The notes: generated by a model not told the origin, from the sequence alone. A stretch of 38,752 nucleotides of DNA from Rhodobacter capsulatus (GCF_005144475.1 NZ_SWJZ01000090.1:1-38752), one strand, 5' to 3'; positions 8,508-17,301 are shown, numbered from the stretch's first letter. Translations and numbers: made by a program.

Positions 8508-10706
8508 TTAGTCGGATACACCCTGACGCAGCGGAGCCGCCCCCCCCTCGGCCACAGGATCGGGCAGCGGCTCCCGCAGCGGTTGCGGACGGCCGAAGTG
8601 ATAGCCCTGCGCGGTCTCGAAACCGAGCCCGCGCAACAGATCGGCCACCTCGGCACTTTCCACCCCCTCGGCCACGGTGCGCAGACCGAGCGCCTGCGCC
8701 AGCATCACGATCGCCCGCAGGATCGGCGCGTTGCGCGGATCCGCCTGCAGCCCCAGCACGAAGGATTTCTCGATCTTCAGCCCGTCGATCGGCAGATCGC
8801 GCAGATGCGACAGCGAGGCGAAGCCGGTGCCGAAATCATCCAGCATGATCCGCACCCCGGCGGCGCGCAGCCGCGCGAAGCCCGCGACCAGCTCGGGGGT
8901 GCGCTGATCGACCAGCACGGTCTCGACGATTTCCAGCTCGATCTGCGCCGGGCTGACCCCCGCCCGCGCCAGCGCCCGCAGCAGATAGGCGGCGAAATCG
9001 ACCCGGCGCAGACTGTGTTCCGAGACATTCACCGCCACCCGCCCCAGCCCGTGCCCAGATCCCAGCCCCGGCCCCTGCCCCTGCCCCGGTCCGGCGCCGC
9101 AACCAGACCCGGGGCGGCGCAGATCGGCCAGCACCCGGCGCAGCACCGCCGCATCCAGCAGCGTGGCGCATTCGGGATCCTCGAGCGCTTCGGCCCAGTC
9201 GGCCGGACCGCTGACCTGCCCGGCCCGGTCGAAGATCCGCACCAGCGCCTCGTGGCCGTCCGGGGCGCCATCGGCCAGCCGCAGCTTCGGCTGATACCAG
9301 ACCCGGATCCGGTCCTCCTGCACCGCATCGCGCACGCAGGCGATGGCCCGGCGCCGCGCGCCGACGCGCGCCAGCATCGCGCCGCGCAGGAAATCGACAC
9401 CGCCGCCCGCGCGCTTGACCTCGCTCAGCGCCTCCTTGGCGCGGGCGAACAGCGCCTCGGGGGCGCGGCCGTCCTCGGGGAAGGCGGCAAGACCCATCGC
9501 CGCGCGCAGCCGCACCGCCCCGCCCGAAACCGCCAGCGGCACATCCAGCGCCGCCGCCACCGCCGCCCCCAGCCCGCGCGCCGCGGCATCCGGATCGGTG
9601 GCGGGCAGCAGCAGCGCGAATTCGTCGCCCACCAGCCGGGCGGCAAACCCGCCCTCGGGCAGCAACCCCGCCAGCCGTCCGCCGATCTCCTGCAGCATCG
9701 CATCGGCGCGATCCGCCCCGAACCGATGGTTCACCGCGCCGAAATCCTCGATGTCGATCAAGACCAGCGCCAGCGGCTCCGCCCCGGCACAGGCCGCGCG
9801 CAGATGGCTGCGGAAATAGTGCCGGTTCGCCAGCCCGGTCAGATCGTCCAGATGCGCCATCCGCCACAGCCGCTGCCGGTCTTCCTGCGCGCGGGTGATG
9901 TCGCAGACCACGCCCTGCACCCGCTCGACCCGGCCCCGCGCCCAAAGCGGCTCGCAAAACAGCCGGATCTGCCGCAGCGCGCCATCGGGGGTGCGGATCC
10001 CGGCCTCCAGATCCAGCGGCTGGCGCAGCGTCTCGGGCGTGGCAAGGCAGGTGCGCAGCTGCCCGCGCAGCGGTTCCGAGATCAGCCGGTCGAGCAGCGT
10101 GTCAAGCCCGTCCGCGGGGCCGGGGCGCAGCCCGAGGATGTCGAACATCCGGTCCGAGCCCTGCAGCCGGTCCTGCGCCGGATCCCAGGACCAGGCGCCC
10201 ACCTCGGCCATGCGCTCGATCTGCGCCAGCCAATGCGCGCGGGTCTGCGCCAGCGCCACCTCGCGCGCCTGATCCTCCTCGAAGACATGCCGCCGCTCGG
10301 CCTCGAACAGCGCCAGCGCGCTGCCCCCGGCTTCGGTCTGCCGCGCCGAGACAAGGCAGCGCCGCAGGCCGCCCTCGCGGTCGGGCAGCGACAGCGACAC
10401 CTCGTCAAGCCGCCCGTTCAGCCGCAGCTGCGGCACCAGATGCGTCGTCCAGAACAGCCGCCCCGCCGGGGACAGCAGCCCCGCCAGATCGAGTCGGCCG
10501 ATCACCTCGGCGGCGGGGCGGCCGATCCAGTCGCACAGCGTCGCATTGGCGCTTTCGATCCGCCCGGCGGCATCCAGCCGCAGCAACCCGCAGGGCGCCG
10601 TCAGCGCGGCGGGGCCATAGGCGGCACAAGCGCTGTCCGGCGCGGTCGGGTCCGGTTCCTGCGTCCTGCGTGCCGAGAGCGGGTTGGGCGGCATCGGCGG
10701 GCACAT
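8508..10706 (-). CDS. PAS-PAS-GGDEF-EAL cyclic-di-GMP protein
   Basis: A 732-aa cytoplasmic sensor/effector with no membrane segment. PAS domains span about 35-140 and 160-275, GGDEF about 285-445, EAL about 455-715. The cyclase signature reads LVGDEF (359-363), with Val in place of the first Gly, so cyclase activity is doubtful. The phosphodiesterase residues look complete: EAL at 486-488, NVSEHS near 560, EIVET near 592, DDFGTG at 623-628, LKIEKSF and EGVE at 680-683. A Gly/Gln/Pro-rich insert (about 532-555) interrupts the EAL domain. It starts 6 nt after the stop of the RsbQ-like hydrolase, so the hydrolase may supply a ligand for the PAS domains. The start could also be ATG 10694. Confidence 0.92.
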   Translation of the reverse strand: MCPPMPPNPLSARRTQEPDPTAPDSACAAYGPAALTAPCGLLRLDAAGRIESANATLCDWIGRPAAEVIGRLDLAGLLSPAGRLFWTTHLVPQLRLNGRLDEVSLSLPDREGGLRRCLVSARQTEAGGSALALFEAERRHVFEEDQAREVALAQTRAHWLAQIERMAEVGAWSWDPAQDRLQGSDRMFDILGLRPGPADGLDTLLDRLISEPLRGQLRTCLATPETLRQPLDLEAGIRTPDGALRQIRLFCEPLWARGRVERVQGVVCDITRAQEDRQRLWRMAHLDDLTGLANRHYFRSHLRAACAGAEPLALVLIDIEDFGAVNHRFGADRADAMLQEIGGRLAGLLPEGGFAARLVGDEFALLLPATDPDAAARGLGAAVAAALDVPLAVSGGAVRLRAAMGLAAFPEDGRAPEALFARAKEALSEVKRAGGGVDFLRGAMLARVGARRRAIACVRDAVQEDRIRVWYQPKLRLADGAPDGHEALVRIFDRAGQVSGPADWAEALEDPECATLLDAAVLRRVLADLRRPGSGCGAGPGQGQGPGLGSGHGLGRVAVNVSEHSLRRVDFAAYLLRALARAGVSPAQIELEIVETVLVDQRTPELVAGFARLRAAGVRIMLDDFGTGFASLSHLRDLPIDGLKIEKSFVLGLQADPRNAPILRAIVMLAQALGLRTVAEGVESAEVADLLRGLGFETAQGYHFGRPQPLREPLPDPVAEGGAAPLRQGVSD

Positions 10707-10712
10707 CGCGGC

Positions 10713-11522
10713 TCAGGCCTGCGGCGGGGGCGGGTCAAAGGCGCTCAGCAACGCCGCGGCCACCGCCTGCGGATGGCTGATATGCGGGCAATGGCCGGAA
10801 CTGGCGAGCCGCACCAGCCGACTGCCCGGGATCGCCCGATGCACGAAATCGACCGCCGTTTCGGGCGCGATCGGATCGTCGGGCGATTGCAGGATCAGCA
10901 CCGGCACCCGCAGCCGCGGCAAGAGCGCGCGCGTGTCCGAAAAGAACGTCGCGCGGGCAAAGGCCGAGGCGATCTCGGGGTCGTTGCGCTGCAGGCGGCG
11001 GGCGAACTCGTCGGCCAGATCCGGCCGGTCGGGATTGCCGGTGGCGACCGGCGCGAAACTGGCCGCCCAGCCGATGAAATTGCGGTCCATCAGGGTCAGC
11101 AGATCCTCGACCGTGTCGCGGCTGAAGCCGCCGTGATAGCCGCCCTCGTCCAGATAGCAGGCCGAGGGGCCGATCATCACCAGTTCGGCGAAAAGATCGG
11201 GCCGCTCCAGCGCCGCCAGCGCGCCGATCATCGCCGAGACGGAATGGCCGACGAAGCGCACCGGCCCCAGATCGAGCCGCGCCAGCAGGCCGACCACATC
11301 CTCGGCATAGCCCTGCAGGCGGGCATGGCGCTGGCGGTCGTAAAGCCTCGGATCGGCCAGGCCGCAGCCCGCGTGATCGAACAGCACCACCCGATGCCGC
11401 AAAGCCAGCGGCGGCGCGACGTCCTTCCAGACCGTCTGGTCACAGCCGTAGCCATGCGCCAGAACCACCGGCGTGCCCCGCGCGCCAAGCATGCCAAGGT
11501 TGCAATCCAGGTTGTCAAGCAT
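10713..11522 (-). CDS. RsbQ-like alpha/beta hydrolase
   Basis: A 269-aa hydrolase, the same length as Bacillus RsbQ and matching it along its length: HGYGCDQTVWKDVAP, FDHAGCGLADPRLYD, GHSVSAMIG, MIGPSACYLD, NFIGWAASFAP and SGHCPHISHP. The catalytic triad is S94 (GHSVSA), D216 (SPDDPIAP) and H244 (SGHCPH). In Bacillus, RsbQ works with the PAS-domain phosphatase RsbP in energy-stress signalling, presumably by making or delivering a small PAS ligand. Here the next gene, 6 nt downstream, encodes a PAS-PAS-GGDEF-EAL protein. The start is ATG 11522, with AGGGGC about eight bases upstream; the 13-residue longer form lacks family similarity. Confidence 0.9.
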   Translation of the reverse strand: MLDNLDCNLGMLGARGTPVVLAHGYGCDQTVWKDVAPPLALRHRVVLFDHAGCGLADPRLYDRQRHARLQGYAEDVVGLLARLDLGPVRFVGHSVSAMIGALAALERPDLFAELVMIGPSACYLDEGGYHGGFSRDTVEDLLTLMDRNFIGWAASFAPVATGNPDRPDLADEFARRLQRNDPEIASAFARATFFSDTRALLPRLRVPVLILQSPDDPIAPETAVDFVHRAIPGSRLVRLASSGHCPHISHPQAVAAALLSAFDPPPPQA

Positions 11523-11665
11523 CCGCCCTTGCCCCTGAAAGTTGAATCGGTCGTGCTGCAAACATAAGTCTACCGGTCAAAATTCGTTCTGCAAACCTTG
11601 TGACGCGAAAATCTTTGCAATCCGCGCGTGTTCCGGTTTGTCTGGCGCAAACGACGGGGGCGCGG

Positions 11666-12394
11666 ATGCGGATCGGGATCTTGGGGACGGGCGCGATCGC
11701 CGAGGCGGTGGTGCGGGGGATCGCAGCCGACGGGCACGAGATCACCGTCTCGGACCGCAGCGCGACCCGGGCGGCGGCGCTGGCGCGCGATGTCGCGGGG
11801 CTGCGCGTCGCGCCCAATCAGGCGGTGCTGGACGCGGCCGATGTGGTGATCCTCGGCCTCGTCGCCGGGGTGGCGGGCGGGGTTCTGCCGGGGCTGCGGT
11901 TCCGGCCCGGGCAGCGGGTGATCTCGCTGATGGCGGGGGCGGGCCTGGCCGAGGTCGCCGCCTGGGTGGCCCCGGCCCGGGCCGAGGCGGTGATGCTGCC
12001 CTATCCCGCCATCGCCACCGGCGGATCGCCGATCCTGGCCTTTGGCGACACCGGGCTGATCAGCGCGCTGTTCGGCGCGCGCAACCGGATTTTCGCGCAG
12101 ACCTCCGAGGCGGAGCTGGCCGACTTTCTGGTGGCGCAGGCGGTGCTTTCGCCGGTGGCGCTGCTGCTGGCGGAAACCGCGGCCTGGCTTGCCCCGCGCG
12201 TCCCCGACCCCGCCACGGCCGAGGCCTTCCTGCGCGATCTGGTCGGCTCCAGCCTTGCCGCCGGTCCGCTGCGCGATCTTCTGGCCGCGCTCGACACCGA
12301 GGGCGGCTACAACCAGCGCCTGCGTCAGCACATGGACCGCGCCGGGATGACGCGGGATCTGCGCGCCGGGCTGGACGGTCTGGCGGACCCTTGA
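11666..12394 (+). CDS. Pyrroline-5-carboxylate reductase-like dehydrogenase
   Basis: A 242-aa NAD(P)-dependent enzyme of the ProC fold. The N-terminal Rossmann motif is MRIGILGTGAIAEAVVRG (GxGxxA), followed by the SDRSATRAAAL cofactor loop. The middle has the ProC-like VISLMAGAGL and AVMLPYPAIA segments and the C-terminus is helical. Because it is shorter than typical ProC (about 270 aa) and departs from it at the C-terminal dimer domain, the substrate may not be pyrroline-5-carboxylate. The start is ATG 11666; the longer frame adds 22 residues without a fit. It is divergent from the RsbQ-like gene across about 140 bp. Confidence 0.75.
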   Translation: MRIGILGTGAIAEAVVRGIAADGHEITVSDRSATRAAALARDVAGLRVAPNQAVLDAADVVILGLVAGVAGGVLPGLRFRPGQRVISLMAGAGLAEVAAWVAPARAEAVMLPYPAIATGGSPILAFGDTGLISALFGARNRIFAQTSEAELADFLVAQAVLSPVALLLAETAAWLAPRVPDPATAEAFLRDLVGSSLAAGPLRDLLAALDTEGGYNQRLRQHMDRAGMTRDLRAGLDGLADP

Positions 12395-12498
12395 TCGCGG
12401 GGCTTTGATGCCGGGGCCCCCTGCCCCGTCCGCCCCGGTCAAGCCCGCTTGCATTTGCCCGCGCCATCCGCGACGTTGCGCAAAAAGGGGCCAGAGGC

Positions 12499-13371
12499 AT
12501 GGACTACGCTTCCCAGACCGACTTCCTGAGCATGGCGCGCGAGGTTCTGGCCGGCGGGCCGGTTGCGGTGATCCTGGTCGAGGATCTGGTCGAGGTGGAC
12601 AGCACGCTGCGCCACCATCTGAAGCTCGGCTTTCGCACGCTGATCCTGTGCGCCCCCGCGGCGCTGCGCCTGCCCGACGATCTGGCGGCGCAGGTTCACC
12701 GCATTCCCTGGGTGGCCAACCGTCCCGAGGCCTTCCTTGACGCGCTCAATCCGCTGATCGCCGCCGCGCCGAGCGGCACCTGGTTTTATTACGGCTTCAA
12801 CGCCGAATACCTGTTCTTCCCCTTCTGCGAGACCCGCTCGGTCCGGGAAATGCTGGCCTTCCACACCGAGGAACGCCGCTTCGGCATGCTGAGCTACGTG
12901 ATCGACCTTTATGCCGCCGATCTGGACAAGAACCCCGACGGGGTGAACCTGGCCGAGGCGATGCTGGACCGCACCGGCTATTACGCGCTTGGCCGCGCCG
13001 ATCCGGCCAATCCGGGCCACCCGCGCGAGCGGCAGCTGGATTTCTTCGGCGGCCTGCGCTGGCGGTTTGACGAGCATATCCCCGCGACGCGGCGCAAGAT
13101 CGACCGGGTCGCGCTGTTCCGCACCGCCCCGGGGCTTCGGCTGCGCGCCGATCACACGCTCTCGGACGAGGAAAGGAACACCTATGCCTGCCCCTGGCAC
13201 CACAATCTGACGGCGGCGATCGCGTCCTTCCGGGTGGCGAAGGCGCTCAAGCGCAATCCGGGCTCGACCTATGACATTTCAACGTTTCGGTGGCACAATT
13301 CGGTGCCCTTCGAGTGGTCCAGCCGTCAGTTGCTGGATCTGGGGCTGATGGAACCCGGGCAGTGGTTCTGA
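12499..13371 (+). CDS. Conserved protein, remotely glycosyltransferase-like
   Basis: A 290-aa soluble protein with no signal or membrane segment. AGAGGC lies just before ATG 12499. Segments such as NAEYLFFPFCETRSVREML, then GMLSYVIDLYAAD, and later GGLRWRF, IDRVALFR and ACPWHHN resemble in spacing the family-2-like glycosyltransferases with DADEF and GG-R-R-F blocks, but the acidic DxDEF metal motif is replaced by NAEYL. Glycan-related activity is therefore only a guess. It follows the ProC-like gene after 104 bp on the same strand, and no terminator is seen between them. Confidence 0.6.
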   Translation: MDYASQTDFLSMAREVLAGGPVAVILVEDLVEVDSTLRHHLKLGFRTLILCAPAALRLPDDLAAQVHRIPWVANRPEAFLDALNPLIAAAPSGTWFYYGFNAEYLFFPFCETRSVREMLAFHTEERRFGMLSYVIDLYAADLDKNPDGVNLAEAMLDRTGYYALGRADPANPGHPRERQLDFFGGLRWRFDEHIPATRRKIDRVALFRTAPGLRLRADHTLSDEERNTYACPWHHNLTAAIASFRVAKALKRNPGSTYDISTFRWHNSVPFEWSSRQLLDLGLMEPGQWF

Positions 13372-13544
13372 GCGGCTTGGGGGCTATTTGACGGCCGCCT
13401 GACAAAGATCACCCGGCACACCGCGCGCGCGGGCGATCGCGCGGTGCGCGTCAATGTCCGGGAACCTCGCCCGTGTCGCGTGCGGGTGCAGGCGAGCGGC
13501 CTCACCGTCGCGCAGGCGGCGGAGCGGCCGGGCACTGCCCCGCC

Positions 13545-14507
13545 TCAGAGCGTCAGCCACAGGTAAAGCGGCATGCCGAAGGTCAGGTTGAAGGGGAAGG
13601 TCACCCCCAGCGCCATCGTCAGCGAGATCCCCGGCTCCGCTTCGGGCAGCGCCATCCGCATCGCCGCCGGCACCGCGATGTAGGAGGCGGAGGCGGCCAG
13701 CACCACGAGCAGGAACAGGCTGCCGCCCGAAAGCCCGATCAGCGTGCCCATCCCCAGCGCAAGGGCGGCCCCGGCGAGCGGGATCAGCACGCCCGCCGCC
13801 AGCAATCCGGGCGTCAGGAAATGCCGCGCGCCGATCAGGCTGCGCCCCGCCGTCACCCCCATGTCGAGCAGGAACAGGCACAGGATGCCGGTGAAGGGTG
13901 TCACGATGAAGGGCGCGATCATCGCCATCCCCCGGTCTGCGGTCAGCGCGCCGATGCTGAAGGCGCCGACCAGAAGCACAATCGAGCCATTGGCCAGCAC
14001 CTCGCGCCCGAGCCGGATCGGCCTTGCCGCCGCGCCGCCGCCGCGATGCGCCAGCCACAGCGCCGAAACGATGGCCGGGGCCTCCATCGCGGCGGCGACC
14101 GCGACCATGTAGCCGTCATGCGCGATCCCGGCCCCGTCCAGCAGACTGGTCGCGGTGACGAAGGTCACGATCGAGATCGAGCCGTAATGCCCCGCAACCG
14201 CCGCCGCATTCAGCCGGTCGAGCCGGGTCATCGCCCGCAGCAGCGCATAGGCCAGAACCGGGATCACCAGCGACAGCGCCACCCCCGCCAGCAGCGTCAC
14301 GAACAGATCGGCGCGGATGCCATGCGCGGCCAGGCTGACCCCGCCCTTGAAGCCGATCGCCAGCAAAAGATAGATCGACATGAACTTCGAAGCCCCCGCC
14401 GGGATCGACAGGTCGGACCGCGCAAGCGCCGCGATCAGGCCAAGCGCGAAGAACAGGATCGTCGGCACCAGAAGATTCTGCGCCAGAAGCTCGAGAGGGG
14501 CGGTCAT
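13545..14507 (-). CDS. sbtA: SbtA-type sodium/bicarbonate transporter
   Basis: A 320-aa, about ten-segment inner-membrane protein of the Sbt_1 (former DUF897) family, whose cyanobacterial members take up bicarbonate with sodium. Recognisable blocks are LFFALGLIAALARSDLSIP, KFMSIYLLLAIGFKGGVSLA, AAVAGHYGSISIVTFVTA and SASYIAVPAAMRMALPEA. The start is ATG 14507 with GGAG six bases upstream; a longer frame adds 12 residues. No PII-like sbtB partner gene is adjacent. It is divergent from an OxyR/CbbR-type LysR gene across about 96 bp, so that regulator probably controls it. In a phototroph it could feed carbon fixation. Confidence 0.88.
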   Translation of the reverse strand: MTAPLELLAQNLLVPTILFFALGLIAALARSDLSIPAGASKFMSIYLLLAIGFKGGVSLAAHGIRADLFVTLLAGVALSLVIPVLAYALLRAMTRLDRLNAAAVAGHYGSISIVTFVTATSLLDGAGIAHDGYMVAVAAAMEAPAIVSALWLAHRGGGAAARPIRLGREVLANGSIVLLVGAFSIGALTADRGMAMIAPFIVTPFTGILCLFLLDMGVTAGRSLIGARHFLTPGLLAAGVLIPLAGAALALGMGTLIGLSGGSLFLLVVLAASASYIAVPAAMRMALPEAEPGISLTMALGVTFPFNLTFGMPLYLWLTL

Positions 14508-14584
14508 GTCAGGCTCCGTTGCAATGTCCGCGCAGGGATGCACGCGGAACTTGCATTGGCCAAATACTTAGTTTCTACCGGTTC

Positions 14585-14601
14585 CATAGTCAGAGGCTAT
14601 G
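14585..14601. promoter_or_regulatory. LysR-type T-N11-A dyad between sbtA and lysR
   Basis: CATAG-N7-CTATG is a 5-bp inverted repeat containing T14587-N11-A14599, the LysR-family consensus. It ends two bases before the lysR start codon and about 80 bp upstream of sbtA, so it suits autorepression and control of the divergent transporter gene. A second TAG-TTT-CTA element lies about 10 bp further from lysR. The ribosome site and promoter boxes here were not resolved. Confidence 0.5.
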
Positions 14602-14603
14602 AA

Positions 14604-15545
14604 ATGCGTCCCACCTTGCGTCAGTTGGAATATATCGTCGCCGTCGCCCGCCTTGGTCGTTTCGGTCTTGCGGCGGCGGCGCTGAATGTCAGCCAGCCGA
14701 GCCTTTCGGCGCAGATCGCCGAGGTCGAGGCCGATCTGGGCCAGAGGCTCTTTCGGCGCGATCGCGCCGGGGTGCAGCCCACCGCCGCGGGCGCCGAGGT
14801 GATCCGCCGCGCCCAGAAGATCCTGCGCGAGGTCGAGGATCTGCGCGCCAGCGTGACCCATGGGCTGCCCTTCGGCGGGCGGCTGCGGCTGGGGGTGCTG
14901 CCGTCGATCGGCCCCTATCTGCTGCCGGGGGCGATCGCCTCGATTCACCGCGAGCAGCCCGGCCTGCGCGTGGCGGTGCGCGAGGAAAACACCCAGGCGC
15001 TGGAACAGGGCCTGCGCGCCGGGCGTTTCGATCTGATCGTCTCGACGCCCGAGGACCACCCGAACACGCGTCAGGTCCATCTGTTCGGCGAGCGGCTCTG
15101 GATCGCGGTGGCGCGTGACGATCCGCTGGCCGCATCAGAGGCGCCGGTGCGGCGCGAGGATCTGCGGCGGCGGGTGTTCCTGACCCTGGACCGCGGGCAT
15201 CGGTTGTCGCGGATCGTGCATGCGCTGGCCTCGGGCTGCGACGGGATCGTGTCGGACGATTACGAGGGCACAAGCCTTGATTCCCTGCGCCTGATGGCGG
15301 CCTCGGGCGCCGGGATCGCGGTTCTGCCCGAGCTTTACGCCCGCGAGCAGGCGGCGCTGCGCCGCGATGTCGCGCTGCGGCTCTTGCAGGTCGAGGGGGC
15401 CAGCCGCGACATCGCGCTGATCCAGCCGATCGGGGGCGAGGAGATCGGACCGGATCTGGTTCAGGCCGCCCTGCGCGCGGCGGTTGCGGCGCTTGGGCTG
15501 GGGGGGTCGGGGACAGATCTGATCCCGGCCCGCAAGGGACTGTAA
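14604..15545 (+). CDS. LysR-family regulator, OxyR-like, divergent from sbtA
   Basis: A 313-aa regulator. The winged helix-turn-helix is at residues 1-60 (LRQLEYIVAVARLGRFGLAA, then NVSQPSLSAQI and the LGQRLFRRDR wing). The effector domain is of OxyR type (GVLPSIGPYLLPG, REENTQALEQGLRAGRFDL, GIAVLPELY). The redox cysteine of OxyR (C199) is R200 here and only one Cys (C212) is nearby, so peroxide sensing by a disulfide is unlikely. A metabolite linked to inorganic carbon or redox state is more plausible given its divergent sbtA partner. The start is ATG 14604; an upstream ATG at 14599 is in another frame. Confidence 0.88.
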   Translation: MRPTLRQLEYIVAVARLGRFGLAAAALNVSQPSLSAQIAEVEADLGQRLFRRDRAGVQPTAAGAEVIRRAQKILREVEDLRASVTHGLPFGGRLRLGVLPSIGPYLLPGAIASIHREQPGLRVAVREENTQALEQGLRAGRFDLIVSTPEDHPNTRQVHLFGERLWIAVARDDPLAASEAPVRREDLRRRVFLTLDRGHRLSRIVHALASGCDGIVSDDYEGTSLDSLRLMAASGAGIAVLPELYAREQAALRRDVALRLLQVEGASRDIALIQPIGGEEIGPDLVQAALRAAVAALGLGGSGTDLIPARKGL

Positions 15546-15723
15546 TCCCGACGAAAGCCTGTTCTGACGCGGCAGACGCGGCAGACGGGGTCAGGCGCCG
15601 CGCGGCGCGCCTCATTTCTTTCGCAGCGCCGCCCCCGGCAGGACGGACCGGCATGGTGAAGGTCGGTCAAGACGCTTGCCGAGAGACGGTCACTTGTGCC
15701 AGGCGCACCATCTTGCGCGGCGC

Positions 15724-17244
15724 TTACCGGTCCCCGTCCGGGGTTTCGCGCGTCGGAGCCAGCAGAAAGAACACCAGAACCGTCAACAGGCCCATCAGCA
15801 AGGCCGCGGCTGTCAGCAACACCGAATGGGTCGCGGAAAACGCGCCTTTGCCGGCCGTGATCAGCGCCGCCCCAAGCTCCGCCCCAAGCTGCTGCGCGGC
15901 AATGTAGACATCGCCGATCGAGCGCGCCGCCTGATCGGCCAGGGGGTCGGGAATGCCCTCGGGCAGGACCAGATGGGCGCCGAACACCCCCGACATGAAG
16001 ACGCCGAACAGCGTGATCCCCAGAGCGCCGCCCAGCTCGTATCCCGTCGCCTCGAGGGAGCCCGCGGCCCCCGCCTCATGCGTCCCGGCCGCGCTCATGA
16101 TCGCGATCGACGAGGCGGTCAGCCCGATGCTCAGCGCCAGCCCGAGCAGCGCCAGCAGCACGGGGGCAACCAGTCCGGCGTCGTGAAAATCGGTGCCTGC
16201 GAGGCCCGCAAGCGCCGCCGCCGAGATCGCCAGCGACAGGCAGGCCACCGGCCGCAGCCCGAAGCGCGCCGACAGCCCGCCCGCGACCGGCCCCCCCAGC
16301 GCCGCAGCCGCCATGAGCGGGACCATGAAAAGCCCGGCCTGAAGCGGTGTTTTGTCCAGCACATATTGCAGCTCCTGCGCCAGCGTCAGCTCGACCCCCG
16401 CCAGGGACCCGCTGGCCACGATCGCCATGATGATCCCCGCCACGATCGCCGGGCGCGAAAACAGCGACAGATCCAGCATCGGCGCGGGGCTGCGCAATTG
16501 CAGGCGGGCAAAGACCGTCAGCAGCGCCAGCCCGAGCAGCAGAACCGGCAAAACGACCGCGACCGGCTGTTTCGCGCCGAACCCGGCCTTGATCGCATAG
16601 ACCGTGGCGATCATGCCGAGGATCAACAAGACCGCCTGACCGATCGCCCAATGGCCGGAGGAGATCCTCTCCTGCCGGGGCAGCAAAAGCCAGCAGGCGG
16701 GCAGGACGATCAGCATCACCGGCACGTTGATCAGAAAGACCGAGCCCCACCAGAAATGCCCCAAAAGCGCGCCGCCGATCAGCGGCCCCACCGCCGCCCC
16801 GGCCGCGCCCACCGTTCCCCAAAGCCCAAGCGCAAGGCCGCGCTCGGCCGGGTCTTCGAAGGTGCGGCGGATCACCCCAAGCACGCAGGGCATGATCATC
16901 GCCCCGCCAAGCGCCAGCAGCATCCGCGCGGCAATCAGCTGCGCAGGATGTGGCGCGGCCGCGGCCAGCGCCGAGGCAAGACCGAAAATTGCCAATCCCG
17001 CCAAAAGGATGCGCCGGGTGCCGACGCGGTCGGCCAAGGTGCCCATCGGCACCAGCAGCCCCGCCATCAGCAGCGGATAGATGTCGATGATCCACAAGAC
17101 CTGGGTGTTGCTTGCCCCCAGCGCCTGGGTCAACGTCGGCACGGCCACATGCAGGATCGTCATGTCCAGCACCACCGGCAGAAAGGCCAGCATCACCGCC
17201 AGCAGCACCAGCCAGCGTTTCGGATCGGGTTGACGGACGGCCAT
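15724..17244 (-). CDS. DHA2-family MFS multidrug exporter
   Basis: A 506-aa, 14-segment drug/proton antiporter of the EmrB/QacA/SmvA class in the inner membrane. It shows DMTILHVAVPTL in helix 1, the motif-A loop GTLADRVGTRRIL after helix 2 and the motif-C-like LGLWGTVGAAGAAVGPLIGG in helix 5. SmvA-type exporters expel quaternary ammonium compounds and methyl viologen; the substrate here is not known. The start is ATG 17244 with AGGTG close upstream. It is divergent from a TetR gene whose probable operator lies in the spacer of this gene's promoter, so derepression by substrate is expected. Confidence 0.9.
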   Translation of the reverse strand: MAVRQPDPKRWLVLLAVMLAFLPVVLDMTILHVAVPTLTQALGASNTQVLWIIDIYPLLMAGLLVPMGTLADRVGTRRILLAGLAIFGLASALAAAAPHPAQLIAARMLLALGGAMIMPCVLGVIRRTFEDPAERGLALGLWGTVGAAGAAVGPLIGGALLGHFWWGSVFLINVPVMLIVLPACWLLLPRQERISSGHWAIGQAVLLILGMIATVYAIKAGFGAKQPVAVVLPVLLLGLALLTVFARLQLRSPAPMLDLSLFSRPAIVAGIIMAIVASGSLAGVELTLAQELQYVLDKTPLQAGLFMVPLMAAAALGGPVAGGLSARFGLRPVACLSLAISAAALAGLAGTDFHDAGLVAPVLLALLGLALSIGLTASSIAIMSAAGTHEAGAAGSLEATGYELGGALGITLFGVFMSGVFGAHLVLPEGIPDPLADQAARSIGDVYIAAQQLGAELGAALITAGKGAFSATHSVLLTAAALLMGLLTVLVFFLLAPTRETPDGDR

Positions 17245-17273
17245 GCTTCACCTGAAATCACGTTGCATCCGTC

Positions 17274-17301
17274 CATATAAATACATACGTATGGAATTCA
17301 A
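17274..17301 (-). promoter_or_regulatory. Exporter promoter with palindromic TetR operator
   Basis: On the minus strand TTGAAT (complement of 17296-17301), a 16-bp spacer and TATATG (complement of 17274-17279) form a good sigma-70 promoter for the MFS gene. The perfect palindrome CATACGTATG at 17284-17293 fills the spacer, so bound repressor would block RNA polymerase. It is about 34 bp from the tetR start, so the same site can control tetR. Confidence 0.65.

Noticed and set aside
8583-11567. A 994-codon open frame on the plus strand
   Set aside because: It is the antisense of the GGDEF-EAL and RsbQ-like genes. Arg/Gln/Pro-rich composition without domains shows it is an artefact of high GC.
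13384-13544. Minus-strand frame after sbtA ending RARGVPGDLCQAAVK
   Set aside because: It looks protein-like for about 45 codons but has no credible start or ribosome site and no family; it could be a relic, but this is not supportable.
15676-17280. A 534-codon plus-strand frame over the MFS gene
   Set aside because: Arg/Gln/His-rich shadow of a clear 14-segment transporter on the minus strand.
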